In this document: piece by piece, positions 7,368 to 14,930 of the stretch | Position numbering within the stretch: position 1 is the stretch's first letter | How the letters are laid out: each line of letters opens with the position of its first letter | Source: Streptomyces sp. SID11385 | GTDB taxonomy: Bacteria > Actinomycetota > Actinomycetes > Streptomycetales > Streptomycetaceae | DNA: 45,177 nt | Assembly: GCF_010548245.1 (NCBI RefSeq) | Contig: NZ_JAAGLR010000971.1 | Coordinates: forward strand, 1 to 45,177 | Reading direction: 5' to 3' | Translations under genes and position numbers: made by a program | The notes under the pieces: model-generated | Database searches by the model: none | What the model saw: the letters and a program-made list of their open reading frames with translations, nothing else | Told to the model about the DNA's origin: nothing

Positions 7368-7766
7368 ATGACCGCACCACGTATGGGCTGGCAGGAGATG
7401 GTCGAGTACTCCGAGTCCCACGACCTGCTGGCGAAGCGGCTGTACGTCGTCTCGTCCAAGCCGGTCAACGGGCTCGGGCCCATCCAGGAGGTCCTGGACG
7501 AGCACGTGAGGTTCCAGACCAAACTGGAGGTCGACGGCACCATGTTCGCCGCTGGCCCCCTCGCGAGCGAGGACTTGCAGGAGTGGCTGGGCGAGGGGCT
7601 GTTCGTCTACCGCGCCGCGTCCATGGAGGAAGCGGTCAAGCTCGCCGAGGCCGACCCGATGCACAAGAGCGGGGCCCGCACCTTCACCGTCCGGGAGTGG
7701 TTGCTGAACGAGGGGACCTACTCGGTGCAGGTCTTCTACTCGGCGGGCCGCCCCAGGATCGCCTGA
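7368..7766 (+). CDS. YCII-domain (YciI-like) protein, copy 2
   Basis: 132 aa. RLYVVSSKP, VLDEHVRFQTKLEVDGTMFAAGPL and a C-terminal SGARTFTVREWLLNEG align by eye with copy 1 (LNEG is shared at the same place). This suggests tandem duplication and probably a heterodimer or divided specificity. AAGGAAG lies upstream of the ATG. The next gene starts 34 bases on, so cotranscription with the FAH-type gene is likely. Function not established. Confidence 0.75.
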   Translation: MTAPRMGWQEMVEYSESHDLLAKRLYVVSSKPVNGLGPIQEVLDEHVRFQTKLEVDGTMFAAGPLASEDLQEWLGEGLFVYRAASMEEAVKLAEADPMHKSGARTFTVREWLLNEGTYSVQVFYSAGRPRIA

Positions 7767-7800
7767 CCAGCCCGCCACCGACCACGGAAGAGGACCCGCA

Positions 7801-8697
7801 GTGAAACTTCTCAGCGTAGGACCGCCGGAGAGCGAACAGCCCGCCCTGCTGGTGGGCGAGGACCGGTGGGTGCCGCTGACCCCGTTCCTCGCCCGGTACG
7901 GCGTCCCGGGCGGCATGAACGCCGTACTGGGGCTGCTGCCGGTGCTCGGCGGGGCCTTGGCCGACTGGGCGCGGACGGCCCCGAGCCACCCCCTGGAGGG
8001 GATGCGGCTCGGGCCGCCCGTCACCCGCCCGCGCAGCATCGTCGCCGTCGGAGCGAACACCAGGTCACACGTGGCGGAAGCCTCCCGGCACACCGGCGGG
8101 CACACCGCGAAGCGGCCGATGCTGATCACGAAGGCGGTGTCCGCGCTGTGCGGGCCCCACGACCCGATCGTGCGCCCGGCCGACACCCGGAAGCTCGACT
8201 ACGAGACCGAGCTGGCCGTGGTGATCGGCAGCGCCGCCTCGCACGTGAGCGCCGACGAGGCGATGGGCCACGTCGCGGGCTTCATGGCGTGCAGCGACGT
8301 CACCGCGCGCGACATCCAGACCGGCGAGGACGAGGACGCGGACTTCTACTGGCAGCACTTCCGCAGCAAGTCCTACGAGACGTTCCTGCCGACCGGGCCC
8401 TGGCTGCTCACCGCCGACGAGGTCCCCGACCTGGCGAAGATCACGCTGCGGACCTACGTCAACGACGAGTTGCGCCAGGACAGCGACCTCAGCGACCTCG
8501 TCTTCGACCTGCCGACCCTGATCGCGTCGGTCAGCGAGTGCGTGCCGCTGGTGCCCGGCGACATCCTCGTCACCGGTTCGCCCGCGGGCGTCGGACACTT
8601 CATGTCCCCACCCGGCTACCTCCGTCCCGGCGACACCCTGCACACCGTCGTGGGCGGCGTCGGCGAACTGCACAACCCGGTGGCAGAGACACGGTGA
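7801..8697 (+). CDS. Fumarylacetoacetate hydrolase-family protein
   Basis: 298 aa. The C-terminal two thirds carry the FAH fold signatures: PRSIVAVGANTRSH, LDYETELAVVIG (metal-binding Glu pair), ACSDVTARDIQ, KSYETFLPTGPW and GDILVTGSPAGVG. Members hydrolyse or decarboxylate beta-keto acids or hydrate 2-oxoalkenoates, often as late steps in aromatic breakdown, with a divalent metal. GTG start behind GGAAGAGGACC. It is the last gene of the OsmC/YCII run. Its substrate might come from the tannase-like enzyme encoded 70 bases downstream, but that link is only positional. Confidence 0.85.
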   Translation: MKLLSVGPPESEQPALLVGEDRWVPLTPFLARYGVPGGMNAVLGLLPVLGGALADWARTAPSHPLEGMRLGPPVTRPRSIVAVGANTRSHVAEASRHTGGHTAKRPMLITKAVSALCGPHDPIVRPADTRKLDYETELAVVIGSAASHVSADEAMGHVAGFMACSDVTARDIQTGEDEDADFYWQHFRSKSYETFLPTGPWLLTADEVPDLAKITLRTYVNDELRQDSDLSDLVFDLPTLIASVSECVPLVPGDILVTGSPAGVGHFMSPPGYLRPGDTLHTVVGGVGELHNPVAETR

Positions 8698-8767
8698 CAC
8701 CCCGGCCCGGCCGCTCGGCGCTGTCCGCAGGCACTCCACGAACTGATCACCGTGAAGGGGTACATGG

Positions 8768-10411
8768 ATGAGGGACCTCCGCCGCCTCGTGAGCGCGGCA
8801 CCAAGAATGCTCGCTGTCACGCTCGTCACCGTCGTCACGCTCGCGGCGACAAGCGTGGACACATGGAGCGCCGAGCGCCGGCCCGCCACCCCGCGGGCCG
8901 CGCCCGCCGCCGCGCGGCACGCCCTTCCCTGCGACGACATGAAAGCGCTGCGCATCCCGCACGTGAAGGTGAAGGACACGCAGTCGGTCCCGGCGGGGAC
9001 GTACTCCCCGCCCGGGGGCGGCGAGACCTTCCCCGACCTGCCCGCCTTCTGCAGGGTCACCGCCACCATCACCCACGTACCGGGTTCTTCGGTCTCGATG
9101 GAGCTGTGGCTTCCCTCGGAGGAGTGGAACGGGCGGTACATGCAGGTCGGGACGCACGGTTTCGGGGGAGTCGTCCACCGGGAGGAAATGGCACCCCAGC
9201 TCCGCCGCGGATTCGCGACCGCGGCGACCGACAGCGGGCACACGGCCCCCGCGGGTCTTTTCGACTCCTCCTGGGCATTCGAGTCGCGACAGCGCATCAC
9301 CGACTACGCGTGGCGCAGCGTGCACGAGACCGCCTCGACCGCCGAAGGCCTGGTCGGATCGTTCTACGGACAACGGGCCGCCTACTCGTACTACGTCGGC
9401 TCGTCCACGGGCGGTCGCGACGGAATGACGTCGGCGCAGAAGTTCCCGCACGACTTCGACGGAATACTGGCGGGCAACGCGATCCAGAACTTCACCCGCG
9501 GCGGAACCCAGATGCTGACGACGAGCAGGCGCCTGTCGCAGGCGGGTTTCAACGGGGAGGAAGGGGCGAAGCTGCTGGAGCTGGTGCGGAACGAGGCCAT
9601 TGCCGCGTGCGACGACGAAGACGGGGTGACCGACGGCATCCTGCGCGACCCGCGCTCCTGCGACTGGAACCCCCGCGGTCTTGTCTGCCACGCGGGCCAG
9701 GAGAAAGGCACCTGCCTTTCCGCCCGTCAGGCCGAGGCGGTGGAAGCGGTCACCTCGCCCTTGCGGGACCCGGTGACGAAGCAGCGGATCTACGTCGGGC
9801 AGGACATCTCCTCGCAGTTCGACTGGATCGACCTTCTCCCGACCTCCGCGTTCTCGGACGCGCTGTACCAGATGGCGTTGAACGATCCCGACTGGGACGG
9901 CTCGTCCTTCGACCTGCACACCGATTTCGCGGCGGTGGAGGACAAGCTCGGCTTCGTCAATGCCACGAACCCCGATCTCCGGGCGTTCAAGGCCGCTGGG
10001 GGCAAGATCATCCAGTACCAGAACCTGGAGGATGGAGTCGTCTCCCCGCAGTCCACGACCGAGTACTACGACGCCGCGCTGCGCGAGACGGCGCACGGTG
10101 ACCGGTCCGAGCTGGGGAGCTTCTACCGGCTGTTCATGGTGCCGGGCCGGTCCCACAAGGGTCTGGGAAGCGGACCGGACAACTTCGGCCAGGACGTCGC
10201 CCCGCCCGTCGCGCGCGACGCGGAGCACGACGCCGTCACGGCACTGGTGGACTGGACGGAGAAGGGCCGGGCGCCGGAGCACCTCATCGCCTCGCAGTCC
10301 GCGTCGGACGGGGACATCACGATGCAGCGCCCCCTCTGCCCGTACCCGAAGAAGGCCGTCTACAAGGGCGTGGGAAACCCGGACGTCGCGAGCAACTTCG
10401 TCTGCGACTGA
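8768..10411 (+). CDS. Secreted tannase/feruloyl-esterase-family protein
   Basis: 547 aa with an N-terminal signal (basic RDLRRL, then a hydrophobic run ending near residue 35), so exported. The tannase-family fold is shown by the nucleophile elbow GSSTGGR at 211-217 (Ser213), by YQNLEDGVVSPQST (Asp422 as acid) and by PGRSHKG (His463 as base). In characterised fungal members a Cys flanks both the Ser and the His and forms a disulfide (the CS-D-HC motif). Here both are replaced together (Ser212, Lys464). Other cysteine pairs (for example 55 and 95) remain. Expected substrate: an aromatic ester outside the cell. AAGGGG precedes the ATG. It is probably transcribed with, or just after, the FAH-type operon. 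Confidence 0.85.
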   Translation: MRDLRRLVSAAPRMLAVTLVTVVTLAATSVDTWSAERRPATPRAAPAAARHALPCDDMKALRIPHVKVKDTQSVPAGTYSPPGGGETFPDLPAFCRVTATITHVPGSSVSMELWLPSEEWNGRYMQVGTHGFGGVVHREEMAPQLRRGFATAATDSGHTAPAGLFDSSWAFESRQRITDYAWRSVHETASTAEGLVGSFYGQRAAYSYYVGSSTGGRDGMTSAQKFPHDFDGILAGNAIQNFTRGGTQMLTTSRRLSQAGFNGEEGAKLLELVRNEAIAACDDEDGVTDGILRDPRSCDWNPRGLVCHAGQEKGTCLSARQAEAVEAVTSPLRDPVTKQRIYVGQDISSQFDWIDLLPTSAFSDALYQMALNDPDWDGSSFDLHTDFAAVEDKLGFVNATNPDLRAFKAAGGKIIQYQNLEDGVVSPQSTTEYYDAALRETAHGDRSELGSFYRLFMVPGRSHKGLGSGPDNFGQDVAPPVARDAEHDAVTALVDWTEKGRAPEHLIASQSASDGDITMQRPLCPYPKKAVYKGVGNPDVASNFVCD

Positions 10412-10644
10412 CGCGGAGCGCTTCCGCGCACCACGCGCCCCTGTCCCCCTCCCCCGCTCCTCTCCCCCCGCCGCGCCACGCCGAGCAAGTTCCCCGGCCA
10501 GCACCCCACTCCGTGAAGGGGAATCCCTTACTCGCGGTGGCCTCTTACGTGGTGACCACCTTCGACGTGAACCAGGTCACGCCGTGGTCGTGCAGCAGAT
10601 CGGCACGCTTTCCCGTCGGGGAGGGGTGACAGGAAGGGAGGAGC

Positions 10645-11037
10645 GTGTGGATCTGGCAGCCAAGAGGACAACAGGCACCGGGAGCGGCGGCGCCGAGTCG
10701 GCGGATCATGGTCAACCTCGCCAACGACCGCTGGCGAAGATTCCGCCGCGCGGCCCCACACTCCGCCGTGAACGACCCGGCCGCGCCGGGCGACGAGTAC
10801 GGACGGATCGACGGCCGGGGCCAGTTGGTCCGTGCTCTTCAGCAACTGCCCATGCCCCTGCGGACGGTGGTGGTGCTGCGATACTTCCACGATCTGTCCG
10901 ACGCGGAGATAGCGGCCGACCTGGAGATCTCGCCGAGCACCGTCCGGTCCCAGCTGGTCCGCGGAATCAGCCGGCTCAAAAGCCAGTTCCCCGCGCTCTC
11001 CACCCCTTCGCAGCAGCCCACGGAAGGAACCCGATGA
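10645..11037 (+). CDS. Truncated ECF sigma factor (region 4 only)
   Basis: 130 aa. Residues 60-112 (LVRALQQLPMPLRTVVVLRYFHDLSDAEIAADLEISPSTVRSQL in two parts) are a complete sigma region 4 with helix-turn-helix of the streptomycete SigE-like ECF group. IMVNLANDRWRR at 21-32 matches the linker just after region 2 in that group. Region 2, which binds core polymerase and the -10 element, is absent. The 20 residues before the linker do not resemble it. A GTG with GGAGG five bases upstream supports translation from 10645, so the short form may be expressed. Upstream DNA (10540-10620) contains GDH and VQQ in one frame, perhaps the remains of region 2. Alternative: a pseudogene. It overlaps the next gene by ATGA. 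Confidence 0.6.
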   Translation: MWIWQPRGQQAPGAAAPSRRIMVNLANDRWRRFRRAAPHSAVNDPAAPGDEYGRIDGRGQLVRALQQLPMPLRTVVVLRYFHDLSDAEIAADLEISPSTVRSQLVRGISRLKSQFPALSTPSQQPTEGTR

Positions 11038-11534
11038 GTTCGCGCGGCCCGCGGCCTTCCAGCTGCACGCCTTTCGAAGAGGAACTGAGGGACGCCATGC
11101 ACGACTTCGCCCACTCCGCCGACGCACCCGCCTTCGGCCCGGCCGGCATGGTCCACCGCGCCCGCCGCAGGCGGACCGCGCTCATCGCCGGTTTTGCCGC
11201 CACCCTGATCGTGGCGGGCGGCGGCACGGCGCTGGCCACCATGAGCAGTTCCCCGCGGACGTCGGCGAAGCCGGCCGCCACCACCACCGTCGACCACGAC
11301 AAGGCCACCTTCCTCCTGGGAGACCTCACGAAGGAGCCCATCGCGATCGACCTCACGGGGGTGGACCTGACCACGGCCAAGAAACAGTTCCTCAAGGCCA
11401 GGCTTGAACTCGGCACGGTGGTCAACGTGTCCGTCCCCGGCTGCAAGCCGGCCTCGGTCGTCGAGGTCACTCCCCACAGCCCGAAGACCGTGAGCAGGGG
11501 CGACACGGTGAACGTCAAGCTCTGCGCGGGCTGA
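11034..11534 (+). CDS. Single-pass membrane protein with PASTA-like domain
   Basis: 166 aa. A cytosolic N-terminus (1-47) ends in RARRRR, a membrane helix spans about 48-70, and an extracytoplasmic domain (about 105-165) follows. That domain has the PASTA pattern: IDLTGVDLTTAKKQFLKAR, LELGTVVNVS and RGDTVNVKLC. Two cysteines (137 and 164) may form a disulfide. PASTA domains bind peptidoglycan-type ligands. The ATGA overlap with the region-4 sigma fragment matches the common sigma / membrane-protein pair in Streptomyces, where the second protein acts as sensor or anti-sigma. With the sigma factor truncated, the present role is unclear. Confidence 0.7.
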   Translation: MSSRGPRPSSCTPFEEELRDAMHDFAHSADAPAFGPAGMVHRARRRRTALIAGFAATLIVAGGGTALATMSSSPRTSAKPAATTTVDHDKATFLLGDLTKEPIAIDLTGVDLTTAKKQFLKARLELGTVVNVSVPGCKPASVVEVTPHSPKTVSRGDTVNVKLCAG

Positions 11535-11555
11535 CCGGGACCCCGGCCGGGTGAG

Positions 11556-11589
11556 GGCCTGTCCTGAGCGCGCGCTTCCGGGACGGGCC
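11556..11589. terminator. Bidirectional terminator-like hairpin between convergent genes
   Basis: GGCCTGTCC at 11556-11564 pairs with GGACGGGCC at 11581-11589 (8 Watson-Crick pairs plus one G-T). The loop is 16 bases. It sits between the PASTA-like gene and the end of the 23.5-kb metallophore operon, so it could serve both. Confidence 0.5.
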
Positions 11590-11691
11590 GGACCGACGGA
11601 TCGGCACGACTGGACGGACTTCCCCCTTCAGCGGCGGTGGACAAGGGACATCGCCCCACCGCCGCCACAGGGCGAAGGGGCCCGTGCACCG

Positions 11692-13176
11692 TCAACTCCC
11701 GGAGAACCGCACATGCGGGGCGACGCTGCGGAGTTTCTCACAGGTCTCCTCGATCTCACGCTCGGGAAGGGACTGGGCAGTCACCCCCGCGCCCGCCCGT
11801 AGCCATGTTTCGCCGTCCTCTTCGATGACGGTGCGCAGGACGAGAGCGGCGTCAAGGGTGCCCGCGGTGCTGCCGCGGAAGACCGCGCCGCCGTACAGGC
11901 CCCGCGGCCCTTCTTCATGGCGGGCCAACGCCCGGAGGGCGGCGGGTTTGGAGACACCCGTGGCAGTGATCGCCGGAAAAAGGGAAGCGAAGGCGTCCCA
12001 CACTCCGGCATCCGGCCGAAGCCGGCCTGTCACCCGGGACGCGAGGTGCTGCACCGAACCGCGCGGCCGGACCGCCATGAACTCCTCGACCACGACGGAA
12101 CCGGCGCCGCACACCGCCGCCATCTCCGCACAGGCTTGGCGCACGGAGACGGCATGTTCATGTATCTCCTTGGGGTCGCTGATCAGTTCCGTGCGTCGGC
12201 GCTCGTTCTCCGCCTGGTCGCGGCCGTAAGCGCGCGTACCGGCAAGCGGCTGGGTGCTGACGCGGCCGTTCTCCGCGACCTCCAGTACCGTCTCCGGGCT
12301 GAACCCGGCCGCCCGGTAGCCGCCGAGATCCAGCACATAGGACCGGGCCGGGGTGTTGCGCCGGCGACCCGCGAGATAGGTCGCGGGGAAGTCCACGCCC
12401 GGTCCGGCGGGCAGCGGGACCTTGCGGGAAACCACGGCCTTCTCCAGGAGACCGGCACGGATGTCCTCGATCGTTCGGGATACCGCCCTCCCGTAGGCGG
12501 TAGTGCCGGAGGCGATGATGCGTTCGGCCCCCGCCGGGGTCGCGCCTTCCGCTTTCCTCCCCTCGGGCGGCGCCTGTCGGGCGGTCGGTTCGGCGAGCAG
12601 GTCGGCAACCTTGCGGAGCCACGCCTCGTCCACCGCGCGGACCACGGTTTCCTCCCCCGTGAGGGTCACTTCGACGGAGGGGATCAGTGCGTGCAGCAGT
12701 GGACCGTCACCCGTGGCCGCGGGGTCCGCGTGCAGGAGATGGGCGAGTTCGAAGGCCGCCCAACCGTAGAAGTGGCAGCCCCCGTCGTGGGGGAGCTGTG
12801 CCTCCGACAGGGCACGCAGCGCGGCGGCGAACGCTGTCAGAGGTCTGCCGTCGGTGGGGAAGGTCCACGTGCGCCCTCCCGCCCGCGCGGTGATGTGGGT
12901 GGTGTACGCCCTGAGGCTGCCGGCGGAGCCGGCCGCGAAGTGCCAGACGCCGCCTTCCGCCTCGTACACGACGTACTCCTCGGCGAGGCCGGCCCGGGCG
13001 AGGAGCGTCGCGGTGGACGCGGGGTCGTGGCCGGCTTCCGCTACCTGCGCGGATGCGAGCGGCGGGACGGAACCCGCCCATGCGGCCCAGGGGTCCGGGG
13101 TGCCGTTGCTCATGGGTGTCCAACTTTCGTCGCGCGACTGCTTCTTGGGGTGATCAGGTGCCGGGTGGGAAGTCAT
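11692..13176 (-). CDS. Salicylate synthase (MbtI/Irp9/YbtS type)
   Basis: 494 aa. Chorismate-binding fold with bifunctional isochorismate synthase / pyruvate-lyase signatures: LLEKAVVSRKV (candidate general-base Lys), PLAGTRAYG at 310-318, ELISDPKEIHEH at 330-341, FPAITATGVSKP at 400-411 and GPRGLYGGAVF at 423-433. MbtI-type enzymes convert chorismate to salicylate in one polypeptide with Mg2+, which explains the lack of a separate isochorismate-pyruvate lyase gene. It supplies the starter acid for the ligase at 35323. The ATG overlaps the ABC stop (ATGA) and has GAGGCGG upstream. ATG 13113 is possible but has no good ribosome site. Last gene of the operon. Confidence 0.92.
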   Translation of the reverse strand: MTSHPAPDHPKKQSRDESWTPMSNGTPDPWAAWAGSVPPLASAQVAEAGHDPASTATLLARAGLAEEYVVYEAEGGVWHFAAGSAGSLRAYTTHITARAGGRTWTFPTDGRPLTAFAAALRALSEAQLPHDGGCHFYGWAAFELAHLLHADPAATGDGPLLHALIPSVEVTLTGEETVVRAVDEAWLRKVADLLAEPTARQAPPEGRKAEGATPAGAERIIASGTTAYGRAVSRTIEDIRAGLLEKAVVSRKVPLPAGPGVDFPATYLAGRRRNTPARSYVLDLGGYRAAGFSPETVLEVAENGRVSTQPLAGTRAYGRDQAENERRRTELISDPKEIHEHAVSVRQACAEMAAVCGAGSVVVEEFMAVRPRGSVQHLASRVTGRLRPDAGVWDAFASLFPAITATGVSKPAALRALARHEEGPRGLYGGAVFRGSTAGTLDAALVLRTVIEEDGETWLRAGAGVTAQSLPEREIEETCEKLRSVAPHVRFSGS

Positions 13177-14930
13177 GGGCGCGCCGCCTCAAGGCGCCAA
13201 CCGCGGGCCCGGCGCCGCCGCTCCCACATGGAGGCGTAGGTACCGCCCGCCTTGACCAGCTCGTCGTGTGTGCCACGTTCGGTGATCCCTCCGTCCTCCA
13301 GGACGAGGATCTGGTCCGCGTGAACGACGGTGCTCAGCCGGTGCGCGATGACCAGCAGCGTCTTCCGGTCGGCAAGGGTGCGCACGGCCGCCGCGAACAG
13401 TGCCTCGTTCTCCTGGTCGAGTGCCGCGGTGGCCTCGTCGAGGACCAGGACGGGCACGTCCTTGAGCAGCGCGCGGGCGATGGACACGCGCTGGCGCTGT
13501 CCGCCGGAGAGCCGGGCGCCTCCCTCCCCCACCTTGGTGTCCCAGCCGTCGGGCAGTTCCTCGATCACCCTGTCGAGTCCGGACAGGGCCGCGGCCTCGG
13601 CCAGTTCCGCGGGCCCGGCGTCGGGGGCGGCGATCCTGACGTTCTCCTCGATGGTGTCGTCGAACAGGTAGACGTCCTGGAACACGAGGGAGACGTGCGC
13701 GGCCAGGTCGTCGGCGGCGATCTCGCGGACATCGACGCCGCCGACGCGGACGGTGCCTTCCGTGGCGTCCCGGAAGCGGGCGATCAGCGAGGCGACCGTG
13801 GTTTTGCCGGCGCCGGAGGGGCCCACCAGGGCGGTCATGCCGCGTTCGGGCAGACGGAAGGTCACGTCGTTCAGGACGGGGCGCGCCGATGCCGCGTCCG
13901 CCGCCCCCGTGTCGTAGCGGAAGCCGACCCCGGCGAACTCCACACTCGCGCCGCGCGGCGTCTTCGGCTCGGCAGGCTGGGGGAAGGGCGGCTCGTCGAG
14001 GACGGCGCCGAGCCGTTCCAGGGTATTGCGGGCGATGCGCATGCCCGCGCCGGCTTCGGCGGCGGACGCCACACTGTCGATGAGACGGAGCAGAAGCACC
14101 AGGAGCGCCAGGAGAGTGGGGACGGTGAGCGACCCGTCGAGCTGCCAGGACACCCCGAGTGCGAGCAGCAGGGCGAAGACCAGCCGGGTGACGAAGGTGA
14201 AGGAGACCAGGCCGGGCAGGCCGCGGACGATGAACCGCCGGTCGGCACGCGCCTCGGCCACCAGGGCGTCGTCCAGCGCCCCGTAGCCCTCCGAGGTCCG
14301 GCCGAACGCCCGCAGGACCGGCTGGTTGCGCGTGTACTCCAGGACCCGGTCGGCGGACTCGCCGATCGCGGCGTCACGGCCGAGGTCGAGCCGACGCATC
14401 AGTGCGGTGCTCGCCTGCTGCACGGCGAACAGCACCGGTACACACGCCAGAAGCACCAGGGCGGTGCGTACGTCGAAGAAGAAGGTCGCGACGACCAGCG
14501 TCACCGGCGTGAGCACAGAGGTGAGGAATGGGCGCAGGAGGTGGGCCGGGGTGCTCATCACCTGGATGACGTTCTGTCCGGCGAGCCTGCTGAACTCGGA
14601 CGTGCGGCCCGCGGTGAACCACCCGAGGGGCAGGCGCAGGGCTTGGTCCGCCATACGGCGGTGGAGCACCCGGGAGAGCTGGGAACCTACCGTGAAACCG
14701 CCGCTGACGGCCGCGCCTTGGAGCACCGCGTAGGCGAGTACGCAGGCGGTGAGCGCTGTCAGCCAGAGCCAGACGTCGTCGGGGTCCGTGCCGAGCAGGG
14801 CTTTGAGGACGGGCACGAGGAGAGCGAAGGCGACTCCCTGGAGGACGGCCGCGCCGGACTGGAGGAGCACCAGCCGGTTCAGCGGGCGGGAGCCTTCCGG
14901 CCCCAGGACGGTGTAAAGCTGACGGATCAT
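13173..14930 (-). CDS. ABC transporter, TMD-NBD half-transporter (YbtQ-like)
   Basis: 585 aa. The N-terminal membrane domain (about 20-300) has six predicted helices. The nucleotide-binding domain has Walker A at 370-377 (GPSGAGKT), the LSGGQ signature at 474-478 and Walker B VLVLDE at 494-499, followed by the ATAALD loop and the H-loop IAHRLS. Exporter-fold (type IV) half-transporters in metallophore clusters (YbtP/YbtQ, IrtA/IrtB) form heterodimers that import the metal-siderophore complex. Its partner is the gene immediately upstream, overlapping by ATGA. It lacks the N-terminal siderophore-interacting reductase domain found in IrtA. Direction of transport cannot be read from sequence. Confidence 0.88.
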   Translation of the reverse strand: MIRQLYTVLGPEGSRPLNRLVLLQSGAAVLQGVAFALLVPVLKALLGTDPDDVWLWLTALTACVLAYAVLQGAAVSGGFTVGSQLSRVLHRRMADQALRLPLGWFTAGRTSEFSRLAGQNVIQVMSTPAHLLRPFLTSVLTPVTLVVATFFFDVRTALVLLACVPVLFAVQQASTALMRRLDLGRDAAIGESADRVLEYTRNQPVLRAFGRTSEGYGALDDALVAEARADRRFIVRGLPGLVSFTFVTRLVFALLLALGVSWQLDGSLTVPTLLALLVLLLRLIDSVASAAEAGAGMRIARNTLERLGAVLDEPPFPQPAEPKTPRGASVEFAGVGFRYDTGAADAASARPVLNDVTFRLPERGMTALVGPSGAGKTTVASLIARFRDATEGTVRVGGVDVREIAADDLAAHVSLVFQDVYLFDDTIEENVRIAAPDAGPAELAEAAALSGLDRVIEELPDGWDTKVGEGGARLSGGQRQRVSIARALLKDVPVLVLDEATAALDQENEALFAAAVRTLADRKTLLVIAHRLSTVVHADQILVLEDGGITERGTHDELVKAGGTYASMWERRRRARGWRLEAARP

